Assembly (NCBI GenBank): GCA_040221475.1
Contig: JAVKEJ010000053.1
Coordinates: 124,001 to 188,000, forward strand
Direction: 5' to 3'
DNA: 64,000 bases
DNA from: WLXB01 sp040221475
Lineage (GTDB): Bacteria; Pseudomonadota; Alphaproteobacteria; Rhodospirillales; Rhodospirillaceae
Part shown: piece by piece, positions 17,820 through 25,665 of the stretch
How positions within the stretch are numbered: position 1 is the first letter of the stretch
How the letters are laid out: each line of letters opens with the position of its first letter
Notes under the pieces: model-generated
What the model was told of the DNA's origin: nothing
Seen by the model: only the letters and a program-made list of their open reading frames with translations
The model's database searches: none
Translations under genes and position numbers: made by a program

Positions 17820-18863
17820 ATGATCCGGATTTTTCCACTCGCGCTCTGTATCGCCTTCGCTGTGACGTCTGTGAAGGCCGAAACCATCAACCTGGCCGAC
17901 CGGCGCGGGATGCAGGAGATGGTCGTCAGTGTGAAGTTTCTGGACCGCGCGGTCGACATGTACCAGCAGATCGCCGGGTGGGAGGTCGCCTATCGCGGCA
18001 CCGCGCCCGCTGCCCAGGCCGTGCACTGGGGTCTGCCCGCCGACACCGTGATTGAGCAGGCGGTGTTGCGTGTGCCCGGCACCGAAAAAGGCTATCTGCG
18101 TCTGGTGAAGTTTCATGATGTGGCGCAGGTGCGCATCCGCTCCAGCGCGCGACCGTTCGATACCGGCGCCATCTTCAATTTCAACACTCTGGTCAAAGAT
18201 CTCGACGGCACCTTTGAAGAGATGCGCGATCACGGTTTTGTCGGTTTTGCCGATCCCACCTATTACACCATCTTTGGCAAGGAGTACGGCGGGGCCATGC
18301 TGCGCGGTCACGATGGTGTGGTCATTAATCTGTTGTATCGCGTGAATGATCCTTACGCCGATATCCCGCCATTCACAAAAATGAGTCACGTGGTCAACGC
18401 CACGCAGATGGTCGACGACTACGAGGAAAACCTGGACTTTTTCCAGAACAAACTGGGCTGGCACACCCGCTGGGAAGCCGCCCCAAAATGGCCCGAGGAC
18501 GGCTCTAACAACATGAGCATTCCTAATAACCTGCTGTTGGATGGCACGGTCACCGAAATGGCCGCGAGCTTTCTGTTTGAGGAAGGGGCCGACGGCGGCA
18601 GCATCGAGATTTTCAAATTTACCGGTGCATCCGGGGCAGATTATTCCCACCGCGCCCATCCGCCCAATTTGGGCGTGCTGATGTATCGCATCCATGTGCC
18701 GGATCTGGACGCCTACGCTGAAAAGATCATCACCAACGGGGTCGAGGTTATCCGTCCTAAAACCACATTGCCGGTCGCGTTGTATGGCGATGTGCAGTCC
18801 CTGATCATCAAAGCCCCCAGCGGCGCGTGGATCGAGTTGTTCGAACAGCAAGACGTCGAATAG
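17820..18863 (+). CDS. Exported two-module VOC-fold protein
   Basis: About 347 residues from the ATG that gives a signal peptide (MIRIFPLALCIAFAVTSVKA); an ATG 24 bases upstream is open but precedes the basic start of the signal. Two VOC-like modules follow: 'VSVKFLDRAVDMYQQIAGWEV' near residue 37 and 'MSHVVNATQMVDDYEENLDFFQNKLGWHTR' near residue 190, each the first strand and helix of a glyoxalase unit, with 'IKAPSGAWIELFEQ' as the final strand. VOC enzymes are rarely exported. It precedes the IclR-box-bearing amidohydrolase gene and may belong to the same catabolic group. Confidence 0.75.
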   Translation: MIRIFPLALCIAFAVTSVKAETINLADRRGMQEMVVSVKFLDRAVDMYQQIAGWEVAYRGTAPAAQAVHWGLPADTVIEQAVLRVPGTEKGYLRLVKFHDVAQVRIRSSARPFDTGAIFNFNTLVKDLDGTFEEMRDHGFVGFADPTYYTIFGKEYGGAMLRGHDGVVINLLYRVNDPYADIPPFTKMSHVVNATQMVDDYEENLDFFQNKLGWHTRWEAAPKWPEDGSNNMSIPNNLLLDGTVTEMAASFLFEEGADGGSIEIFKFTGASGADYSHRAHPPNLGVLMYRIHVPDLDAYAEKIITNGVEVIRPKTTLPVALYGDVQSLIIKAPSGAWIELFEQQDVE

Positions 18864-18879
18864 CAAAACGGGGGAAGCG

Positions 18880-18894
18880 GCCCACATTGTGGGC
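18880..18894. promoter_or_regulatory. IclR-type operator upstream of the amidohydrolase gene
   Basis: Perfect odd palindrome GCCCACATTGTGGGC, 17 bases after the VOC gene stop and about 118 bases before the amidohydrolase ATG. The same 15-mer in the reverse orientation lies in the promoter of the iclR-family gene at 20920-20934. Size and symmetry fit IclR-family boxes. Confidence 0.7.
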
Positions 18895-19011
18895 AGTAAC
18901 CGGTCTCTGGGTTTGTCCTTTGGCGGCGGTGGTTTAGGCAGAACACACGTCCGCTGCTGTTCGACCGCTGCTGTTCGGCGTTTTGCGCCGACCCAAAAAA
19001 GGAACGCTGTT

Positions 19012-20037
19012 ATGTCTCACCGCGTCATTGATGCCGATACCCATGTCGTCGAAAACGATTTCATCTGGGATCACCTCACCGAGGCCGATAAAGCCCATCG
19101 GCCATCGGTTGTCACTGACCAGACCACCGGTAAAGAGTTCTCGGTCATTGATGGCGTTCTCTACCCGAAAGGCGGGCAAAAACTCATTGCCTATCCCGCG
19201 GGCACCCGTGATCTGGCCGACGTCGACACGCGCATGACTCAGATGCGCAGCTTCGGTGTCGATGTTCAGGTCATCTATCCCAGCCTGTTTCTCGGTTTGC
19301 GCGCCAAGAAGGCCGAAACCGAGCTGGCCTTGGTGCGCAGCTACAACCGGTGGCTTGCGGAAACCTGCGCTGCCCAGGGCGAGGCCATGAAATGGGTCGC
19401 GGTACCCTCCACATTGAACATCGCCCAATCGGTCTCAGATATGGAGGAGTGGGCGCGGCTTGGTGCGTGCGGGCTGCTCCTCAAAGGCTTTGAAGGCGAG
19501 CGCACCGTCAATCACAAAGACTTCTGGCCGCTCTATGCCAAAGCCTCCGACCTCGGGTTACCGATTTGCGTGCACATTGGTCACAGCAGCAGTGGCCTCG
19601 CCGGGATTGACGGTATGGCGGGGAATCCGGTGGGTTTGGTCATGTCGAACCTGGTGGCGTTTAGTTCTCTAGTGTGCAGTGAAATACCGGCTGCGTTTCC
19701 AGTCCTCAAATGGGGCTTCATCGAAAGCGGCTCCGAATGGCTGGATTTCGCCATCTCACGGTCCGAGCGGTACCAAGCGCGCTACGATATTCAGAATCAC
19801 ACCGAAACCATGCTGGCCGACAAGCGTTTGTTTGTCACCTGTGAGTTTCACGAAAACATCAACCGCACCATTGACCAGGTGGGAGAACATTGCCTGATGA
19901 TCGGAACCGACTACGGCCATTCCGATACCAGCACAGAGCTGGAAGCGCTCAAACTGCTGGAAGAGCGAGAGGACATTGGTGCCAACCTTGCTTCAAAAAT
20001 CACGCGCGAAAACCCTGCGGCGTTTTACAAACTGTAG
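19012..20037 (+). CDS. Amidohydrolase-2 family metal-dependent hydrolase/decarboxylase
   Basis: About 341 residues from MSHRVIDADTHVVEN; the ATG has AAGGAA about 9 bases upstream, and the frame before it is low-complexity and overlaps the operator. Metal-site features of ACMSD-like amidohydrolases are seen: 'DADTHV' at the N-terminus, 'ICVHIGHSSS' with a His ligand near residue 190, the catalytic-barrel 'CEFHENI' His near 280, and 'LIGTDYGHSD' with the late Asp near 300. Members hydrolyse C-N or cleave C-C/decarboxylate aromatic acids. The downstream convergent IclR-family gene is only 3 bases away, and the shared operator indicates it is the regulated gene. Confidence 0.85.
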   Translation: MSHRVIDADTHVVENDFIWDHLTEADKAHRPSVVTDQTTGKEFSVIDGVLYPKGGQKLIAYPAGTRDLADVDTRMTQMRSFGVDVQVIYPSLFLGLRAKKAETELALVRSYNRWLAETCAAQGEAMKWVAVPSTLNIAQSVSDMEEWARLGACGLLLKGFEGERTVNHKDFWPLYAKASDLGLPICVHIGHSSSGLAGIDGMAGNPVGLVMSNLVAFSSLVCSEIPAAFPVLKWGFIESGSEWLDFAISRSERYQARYDIQNHTETMLADKRLFVTCEFHENINRTIDQVGEHCLMIGTDYGHSDTSTELEALKLLEEREDIGANLASKITRENPAAFYKL

Positions 20038-20040
20038 GCG

Positions 20041-20829
20041 TTAGGGCGCAGGTGTTCCGTCACCAACAGGTGTTCCGTCAGCAATGATACCCTGGAGGCG
20101 CTCAGCGACCTGTTGCAGTTTGGGCAGGTAGTCCGCCGTCAAAGTGTTGCTGTCCAGAGCGGAGGCAAAAAAGCGCATGGACAGACAGGCTTCGACCTTT
20201 TTGTTCACCAGTATCGGAATCGAAATCGCGGCGCTCCGGTAGTCCCCCCGGTAATACGCATAGCCCTGTTTCTGAATCGTGGGGAGGCTGCTGTTCAGCA
20301 ATGCGAGACGCTGTTTCAACACATCATCCGCCAGGGGGAATTGCTCCAGACTCTGTTTAATCAGAGCATCGCGCTTTCTTTTCGGGCAATGGGCCAGGTA
20401 GGCAAAGCCCGCCGCGCTGCCCAGCACCTGAATGGCGATGCCTGTGACGTTCGGTATTTCTGTATAGGGGCTGGCCAGGTCCGTGGTGATGCGTGACACC
20501 AGCGCCGCCCCTTTGGGCGTGGTCAAGGTTACCGGCCACAGCACATCTTCCGCCAGATCGAACATCAACGGCTTGGCTTTTTCTGCCAGCCAGTCCACAT
20601 CCGCAAAGCCGACGCTGAGTTGTTTGACCTGCGAGGTCAGCCACAGCGTTCCGGTTTCAGTGTCGCGCAGGGCATACCCGCCTTCCACCAAGGTCTCCAG
20701 CAGGCGAAACACCGTGCCCCGTGGCAAACCGGTTTCGGTCGCAATTGCTGTCACGGTCGCGCCATTGTTCCGGTTCAGCGCTTCAAGCACGTTCAGAGTT
20801 TTAAGAACGGATCGGACAGTTTTCGTCAT
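20041..20829 (-). CDS. IclR-family transcriptional regulator
   Basis: 262 residues. The N-terminal winged helix-turn-helix is 'SVLKTLNVLEALNRNNGATVTAIATETGLPRGTVFRLLETLVEGGY' (residues 6-51), and the C-terminal ligand-binding IclR domain follows ('GTAIQVLGSAAGFAYLAHCPK'-like segment near 130-150 and 'GYAYYRGDYRSAAISIPILVNKKVEACLSMRF'). Its promoter carries the 15-bp palindrome also found before the amidohydrolase, which argues for autoregulation plus control of that gene. It is convergent with the amidohydrolase gene and divergent from the solute-binding-protein gene. Confidence 0.93.
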   Translation of the reverse strand: MTKTVRSVLKTLNVLEALNRNNGATVTAIATETGLPRGTVFRLLETLVEGGYALRDTETGTLWLTSQVKQLSVGFADVDWLAEKAKPLMFDLAEDVLWPVTLTTPKGAALVSRITTDLASPYTEIPNVTGIAIQVLGSAAGFAYLAHCPKRKRDALIKQSLEQFPLADDVLKQRLALLNSSLPTIQKQGYAYYRGDYRSAAISIPILVNKKVEACLSMRFFASALDSNTLTADYLPKLQQVAERLQGIIADGTPVGDGTPAP

Positions 20830-20896
20830 GCTTCTTATGTATCAGCTTCAATGGCGTACACGGTGTCAGCAGATTTGGCCGCGAGCCCTAGAGCTT

Positions 20897-20936
20897 TACA
20901 TATACAGCATCATATGTATGCCCACAATGTGGGCAA
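20897..20936 (-). promoter_or_regulatory. iclR promoter with IclR-type operator and adjacent inverted repeat
   Basis: Read on the minus strand: TTGCCC (20931-20936), a 16-base spacer, TATGAT (20909-20914), a fair sigma-70 pair. Operator GCCCACAATGTGGGC (20920-20934) fills the spacer and overlaps the -35, an arrangement for repression. A second inverted repeat, TACATAT-8-ATATGTA (20897-20918), overlaps the -10. The solute-binding-protein gene starts 120 bases to the right and could also be controlled. Confidence 0.6.
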
Positions 20937-21053
20937 CACCCGTATGCCCCCTATAGTTTGAACCGGCAGGACGCGACAGTTAAGCTTTGGTAATTGCTGA
21001 AGAGTTCAATCTCTGAAGAGTCCAACTAAGGGTCCGGGGGCAGAGTACGCAAC

Positions 21054-22589
21054 ATGAGGAAGACGTCCCGCCAAGTGATCCGGCCAGTGATCCGGGTCAC
21101 CACCCGCGTCCTGCTGTTGCTTGGTCTGGCCTGCGCCCCGATCGCTCACGTCTCGGCGGAGACCACGCTCCGCTATGGCAGTGGGGCCGGGCTCGCCGCC
21201 AACTGGACCCATCCTTATAGTTCCACCTCTATCGGTTTCCTGCCCATTTGGTCGGCGCTCTATGACCCGCTCACGTTTGTGTCTGCCGATGGTGATCTCA
21301 TCCCCTGGCTGGCCACCGCATGGCAACAGACATCGCCCACCACCTGGACCTTTACCCTCCGGGACGAAGTGTTGTTCTCCAATGGTGTGCGATTTGACGC
21401 CCGCGCCGTCGTGTCTGCGGTCGACTTTCTCACCAGCCCGGACGGGCGCGCGACCCCCGTTGGCCGTGATCTGGAGACCCTTGCCAGCGCCCGTGTCTTA
21501 AGCCCACTCAGCGTTGAGTTGACCACCCACGCCCCAGACCCGCTGTTGCCGCGCCGCCTGTGGCTGTTGCGTATTGTCGAGCCCGGTCAGTGGCGGGAGA
21601 AGGGGCCCGAGCAGTTTGGCCGCGACCCCGTCGGCACCGGTCCGTTTACGCTGGCAGAAGCGGGGGCGGCCACCGGCGTCCTCCGCAAAGCCCCGGCGTC
21701 CTGGCGCCAGGTTTCCTTTGACGGTGTGGAGATCGTGTCTATCACGGAAGCCTCGTCCCGCCGGTTCGCGCTCGAGACGGGGCGGGTCGATGTCGCGATG
21801 AACGCGCTCAGCCCCGATGAGTTTGAGGCCCTTGAACTGGCCGGTGGCTCTGTCTCGACGGAAAGAATCCCAGCCGTGGTGTCGATGATTCTCAACACGG
21901 TGCGCGACACCCCGTTTCGGGATCAACGCGTCCGGCAGGCCGTCACCCTGGCCGTCGATCGGGAAACACTGGTCGCCATTTTGCTCGGCGGTAAAACCGT
22001 GGTCCCGGGGCAACCGGCAACGCGCGGCATGTTTGGTTATAATCCCGACATCAATCCCTTGCCCTTTGACCCTGACAAAGCCAAAGCCCTTCTCACAGAA
22101 GCCGGCTATGAAGATGGCTTTGCCTTTGTCATGGAAATGCCGTCCGCAACGGTGCTCTATGTGGATGCTTTTCAAAAAGTCGCGTCCGACTTACGCGCCA
22201 TTGGCGTTGACATGGCGGTGCGCCAGTTGCCCCCGGTGGTCTTTCTCGACCGTATTCAAACCGGCGCTTGGGAAGGCGATGCCTTCGCCTGGCCGTTTTT
22301 CTCGCCGATCACCGATGCCCTGTACCCCCTGCGTTACCATTCTTGCCTGTGGCATGCGCCCTGGTATTGCGATCAAACAGCCAGCGCTGAAATTGAAGTG
22401 GCTCTGGCGGAGTCAGATCTCGAAAAGCGCGAAGCTCTGACGCGCCAGATCATGCAGCGTGCGCACACGTCAGCCCAGGCGCTCTTCCTGTATGAGTCTG
22501 TGTCGTTTGTCGGCCTGGGGCCGCGGGTGAAGAACTTCAAGTCAGATTATGGTTTTATACGCTACGAAGAGATGCAGTTGAGCGAGTAA
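21054..22589 (+). CDS. ABC transporter substrate-binding protein, family 5 (peptide/nickel type)
   Basis: 511 residues with a signal peptide ending near SAE at about residue 36. Family-5 features: 'SALYDPLTFVSADGDLIPWLATAWQQTSPTTWTFTLRDEVLFSNGVRFDA' near residues 65-115 and 'PFRDQRVRQAVTLAVDRETLVAILLGG' near 285, both standard for oligopeptide/dipeptide/opine binding proteins. It captures a ligand in the periplasm for an ABC importer. No permease or ATPase genes are adjacent, so it is an orphan or works with components elsewhere. It is divergent from the iclR-family gene and 32 bases upstream of the nitrilase-like gene, probably one transcript. Confidence 0.9.
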   Translation: MRKTSRQVIRPVIRVTTRVLLLLGLACAPIAHVSAETTLRYGSGAGLAANWTHPYSSTSIGFLPIWSALYDPLTFVSADGDLIPWLATAWQQTSPTTWTFTLRDEVLFSNGVRFDARAVVSAVDFLTSPDGRATPVGRDLETLASARVLSPLSVELTTHAPDPLLPRRLWLLRIVEPGQWREKGPEQFGRDPVGTGPFTLAEAGAATGVLRKAPASWRQVSFDGVEIVSITEASSRRFALETGRVDVAMNALSPDEFEALELAGGSVSTERIPAVVSMILNTVRDTPFRDQRVRQAVTLAVDRETLVAILLGGKTVVPGQPATRGMFGYNPDINPLPFDPDKAKALLTEAGYEDGFAFVMEMPSATVLYVDAFQKVASDLRAIGVDMAVRQLPPVVFLDRIQTGAWEGDAFAWPFFSPITDALYPLRYHSCLWHAPWYCDQTASAEIEVALAESDLEKREALTRQIMQRAHTSAQALFLYESVSFVGLGPRVKNFKSDYGFIRYEEMQLSE

Positions 22590-22621
22590 GGTAAACTGAG
22601 CCGATGAAAAAGGAGTCAAAC

Positions 22622-23650
22622 ATGACACAGGTTGGGCGGCGTGAACTTTTAAAGGCCGGGGCAGCGCTTGGATCTCTGGCCGTAATGGGACAAGTGCAGG
22701 TGCAAGCCCAGTCTCAACAGCGTGACTCGCAAAATACGGCCAGACCGTCCTTTCCGGCAGCGGTTATGCGTGTGCCCGTGTTGGTGCCACCCACCCAGGA
22801 TGCCTTCGAGGACGTGCGCCGCCGCAATGCCGAGGCCATGGTTGAGGCCATTGAAAACCTCATGCGCTCGACGCCGGTTAAGCCGCGCGTCGTGGTGTTT
22901 CCGGTGTTGCAATATACCTCGGCCCGCCGTGCGGTGTCGGGCGTTCCCATTGAGACTGTTGCCGTTGACCTGGTGTCTGAACATCTTGACCAGGGCATCT
23001 TTGCGCCCGTCATCGCAGCCTGTCGTCGTCACAACTGTTATGTGGCCACCAGCACGCAAGAGAAAATACCGCAGTTGCCCGGCACATATTTTCATACCGG
23101 GTTTATTATGGGGCCAGAGGGGTTGGTGTTGCGTTCGCCTAAAACCCAAGCGCAAAGTGCGCCAAATGTGAGTTACCTGCGTGACATCGAAGAGGAGTAT
23201 CTGAAAATCTTTGGGCCGGACTCCATCATGCCCGTGGTCGATACTCCCGTCGGCAAATTGGCCTGCTTCGTACACAGTGAAGCCGAGGTGTTAGAGGCGT
23301 CGCGCTTGTTATCGTCCAAGGGGGCGGATCTTATTTTGCACACCAGTTTTGAGAGCGATGACACGCCTTGGCAGGCGCTCAAGCAGGCCATCGGGTTTCA
23401 ATGTCATGTGTTTCTACTTACCGGCACAACCTCGCGAGTGATTATGGCCGACGACCCTGCGGGAGAATGGTCAGGCGGTGCCTCCACCATTGTCGGGCCG
23501 GATGGGCGTGTTCTCGTGTCCATCGGCGGGCAAGACGAGGGCTTTGCCGTGGCTGAGATTAACCTGGCAGACATTGACGCCGCCAAAGAGAAATTCGCCC
23601 GCAACACCGTCCCCGCCTGGGGGCTGTATAAGGACTTATATCGGGATTGA
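22622..23650 (+). CDS. Nitrilase-superfamily protein, Tat leader, catalytic residues altered
   Basis: 342 residues from the second ATG; AAGGAG lies 8 bases before it, inside the six-codon extension of the first ATG. The leader VGRRELLKAGAALGSLA is a twin-arginine signal. The fold is that of carbon-nitrogen hydrolases ('RVVVFPVLQ', 'GTYFHTGFIMGPEGLVLRSPK', 'TPVGKLACFVHSEAEVLEASRLLSSKGADLIL', 'IVGPDGRVLVS'). Aligning these by eye to the family, the Glu of FPE is Val95 and the nucleophile Cys of 'ICYD' is His218; only a Lys near 174 remains. It may be a pseudoenzyme or use other chemistry. It probably shares a transcript with the binding-protein gene. Confidence 0.78.
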   Translation: MTQVGRRELLKAGAALGSLAVMGQVQVQAQSQQRDSQNTARPSFPAAVMRVPVLVPPTQDAFEDVRRRNAEAMVEAIENLMRSTPVKPRVVVFPVLQYTSARRAVSGVPIETVAVDLVSEHLDQGIFAPVIAACRRHNCYVATSTQEKIPQLPGTYFHTGFIMGPEGLVLRSPKTQAQSAPNVSYLRDIEEEYLKIFGPDSIMPVVDTPVGKLACFVHSEAEVLEASRLLSSKGADLILHTSFESDDTPWQALKQAIGFQCHVFLLTGTTSRVIMADDPAGEWSGGASTIVGPDGRVLVSIGGQDEGFAVAEINLADIDAAKEKFARNTVPAWGLYKDLYRD

Positions 23651-23795
23651 GGCATTACGCTTAAGCTATAAAGGTCATTGCAAATGGGATTATGATTATC
23701 CGGTCTAAAACAACGCTGCTTAGCCTGGTTTGCCATCAACTCAGCAGCTTTGAATCCTCCTGCACGGTAAAGGGAGATTCATTTGAATATTGTCG

Positions 23796-24647
23796 TCAAT
23801 TCATACCGGACATGAGGGCGTTCAACTCTGCGCCATTCGCAGCTTGGGCCAAATTTTTAAACGTTCCATCGGTCGCGATCTCTTTTGCAGCGGCCATAAA
23901 TCCGCCCCAGGCGGTACGCGCCAACGCGCCACCTACGCTGATCCGCCGCACACCGAGGGCGGCGAGGCCGGCGGCTGTAAAGCCCGGTTGCCCGACCAGG
24001 ACGTTCACTGGCTTCGGTGCAACTGCGCGCACGACCGCCGCGACTTGATCTTCTGTCGTTAAGCCCGGCGCGTAAAGACAATCGGCACCCGCCTCCGCGA
24101 AAGCGGAAAGACGACGCAGCACATCTTCTAGGTCTGGATTACCGGCGATAAATCCCTCTGCTCGTCCGGTCAGGAGAACGCCACCACCATCAGCATCTAT
24201 CGCTTTACGCGCCGCACGCATGCGGGCCACGCTGTCGTCGAAGCTGCGCAGCGTGCGTGCCCAACCAGTCTGACTGTCTTTGTCCTCGATCGAGAGTCCG
24301 GCGATTCCAGTTTGGCAGGCACGACGCACATTTGTGATCAATCCCTCATTATCGTCCGCGTACCCGTCCTCGAAATCTGCATTCACCGGCAGGTCGACCG
24401 CCTGCACCATGCTTGCAAGATGAGAAAGAATGCGATCCACATCGGCGTTTTCATCTGCACGCCCCGCGCTCCATGCCGAGCCAGAACTCGTTGTTGCGAG
24501 TGCTTTGAAACCGAGGTGTGCGAGATATCGCGCGCTCCCCACATCCCAAGGATTTGGAATAATAAAACAACCGTCGTGATGCAAATCTCTGAAGTTCTGG
24601 CGCTTGTCCTTCGTCAATTTGCTTGTCGCCATTTCAATTGTCGTCAT
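23796..24647 (-). CDS. Isocitrate lyase/PEP phosphonomutase family protein
   Basis: About 283 residues from MTTIEMATSKL; GGAG lies about 10 bases upstream, whereas the 24-codon extension has none. Family features: 'FIIPNPWDVGSARYLAHLGFKALATTSSGSAWSAGR' (first strands and the substrate loop), 'VNADFEDGYAD' (Mg-binding acidic cluster DxEDG) and 'GLSIEDKD' (following acidic strand). Members include PEP mutase, methylisocitrate lyase and oxaloacetate hydrolase/decarboxylase; the KKCGH motif of isocitrate lyase is absent. Probable action is C-C or C-P bond cleavage on a 2-oxo/2-hydroxy acid. Divergent from marR. Confidence 0.85.
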   Translation of the reverse strand: MTTIEMATSKLTKDKRQNFRDLHHDGCFIIPNPWDVGSARYLAHLGFKALATTSSGSAWSAGRADENADVDRILSHLASMVQAVDLPVNADFEDGYADDNEGLITNVRRACQTGIAGLSIEDKDSQTGWARTLRSFDDSVARMRAARKAIDADGGGVLLTGRAEGFIAGNPDLEDVLRRLSAFAEAGADCLYAPGLTTEDQVAAVVRAVAPKPVNVLVGQPGFTAAGLAALGVRRISVGGALARTAWGGFMAAAKEIATDGTFKNLAQAANGAELNALMSGMN

Positions 24648-24789
24648 ATAAAATATCTCCCACCTTCGGTCATACTGATTCTCGATCTCTTGCGATTTTG
24701 ATTGCGCATAACAACTCAAATACGAATTCTAAACTTGATGACTTACGCCTTTTTCATAATCGGCCACACAGAAACCACCAGAACGGAAG

Positions 24790-24823
24790 TTGACATAACT
24801 CTATCTATGTATATACAAAGATA
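24790..24823 (+). promoter_or_regulatory. marR promoter overlapped by a 22-bp palindromic operator
   Basis: TTGACA (24790-24795), 16 bases, TATACA (24812-24817) form a good sigma-70 promoter. A near-perfect palindrome at 24802-24823 (20 of 22 positions symmetric, core TGTATATACA) covers the -10. The start codon follows at 24825, so the mRNA would have almost no leader. Placement fits repression by the MarR protein encoded next. Confidence 0.72.
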
Positions 24824-24824
24824 A

Positions 24825-25250
24825 ATGAGTTTCAAGCAAGAAGACTATCCGTGCCTGTGTATAAGTCTCCGGCGGTCGGAACGTATCATCACGGATATTT
24901 ATAACGAGAGCCTCAAGGGCACTGGGTTGCTCATTACGCAGTTCTCGCTTTTGGTGGAAATCCGAAAGCTTGAATGCCCCTCTATGAAGCAATTGGCCGA
25001 CGTCGTTGGTTTAGATCGCTCGACTCTAGCAAGAAATTTGAGCTTGCTTGAGGCGACATCTTTCGTGCGCCTGAGGGATGGAGACCAGCGGAACAAGATT
25101 GTAGAACTAACTGCTTCGGGACGAAGCGCTATTGAACGTGCCACCCCAAAGTGGCGCGAAGCTGAAGCTGAAATACAAAGACGGCTAGGGTCTCTCGCCG
25201 ATAAAATACCTAAGATGCATTATCTTCTTGAGAAACGTGCAGATGGATAA
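24825..25250 (+). CDS. MarR-family transcriptional regulator
   Basis: 141 residues. The winged-helix core is 'LLITQFSLLVEIRKLECPSMKQLADVVGLDRSTLARNLSLLEATSFVRLRDGDQRNKIVELTASGRSAI': recognition helix 'DRSTLARNLSLLE', wing 'RDGDQRNKIVELT' with the conserved D-R. The flanking helices would make the dimer. No conserved redox Cys pattern is obvious, though Cys10 and Cys12 sit near the N-terminus. It most likely represses its own promoter through the palindrome just upstream, and perhaps the divergent PEP-mutase-like gene about 180 bases away. Confidence 0.9.
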   Translation: MSFKQEDYPCLCISLRRSERIITDIYNESLKGTGLLITQFSLLVEIRKLECPSMKQLADVVGLDRSTLARNLSLLEATSFVRLRDGDQRNKIVELTASGRSAIERATPKWREAEAEIQRRLGSLADKIPKMHYLLEKRADG

Positions 25251-25346
25251 AGGTGTCAATGTCTTATGGTCAGGGAGGTCACGTAATTTCGCTAGTCTGT
25301 GGCTATGATTTTTCATCATACCTTCTACACCTATCTCACCCTCTAT

Positions 25347-25664
25347 CTACTCTGCCGCCTGCACATGCAACGAAACGCCCTCACGCTGTTGCAGTTTGGC
25401 AAGCACATCAAACAGATTGTCGGCGCGCGGGTTGCCCTTGCTGCTCAGCATCCGCATCAGGCTTTCGGGCTTTTTATTGGTCACCTTGGCCAGTTCGTCA
25501 AACCCGAGAGTGGCGTTGACATAATCGCGCAGGATAGTTTTGCCGACCTCAAGTTCTCCGCCCAAAAAGGCGTCCACCGCTTCCTGCAGCAAGCCTACAC
25601 GAAACGCCGGGTCGCGTTGCGCCCTGGCTTGAATAGTGTCTTTAAATTCCCGGGTCAGCGCCAT
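25347..25664 (-). CDS. Helix-turn-helix protein, antitoxin-like
   Basis: 105 residues. After a helical N-terminus ('FKDTIQARAQRDPAFRVGLLQEAVDAFLGGELEVGKTILRDYV') comes a Cro/CI-like HTH ('LGFDELAKVTNKKPESLMRMLSSKGNPRADNLFDVLAKLQQREG'), the pattern of HigA/addiction-module antidotes and their solitary relatives. No RelE/HigB-type toxin is visible within reach on either side, so it may be a solitary regulator. Its start is directly after the stop of the CpeT-like gene, so both are probably co-transcribed. Confidence 0.65.
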   Translation of the reverse strand: MALTREFKDTIQARAQRDPAFRVGLLQEAVDAFLGGELEVGKTILRDYVNATLGFDELAKVTNKKPESLMRMLSSKGNPRADNLFDVLAKLQQREGVSLHVQAAE

Positions 25665-25665
25665 G

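Noticed and set aside
17742..18887. 381-codon minus-strand frame opposite the exported VOC gene
   Set aside because: Antisense shadow of a gene with a signal peptide and two VOC modules; no family features of its own.
24720..24789. Riboswitch between the PEP-mutase-like and marR genes
   Set aside because: The region is short and AT-rich without conserved stems; promoter and operator explain it.
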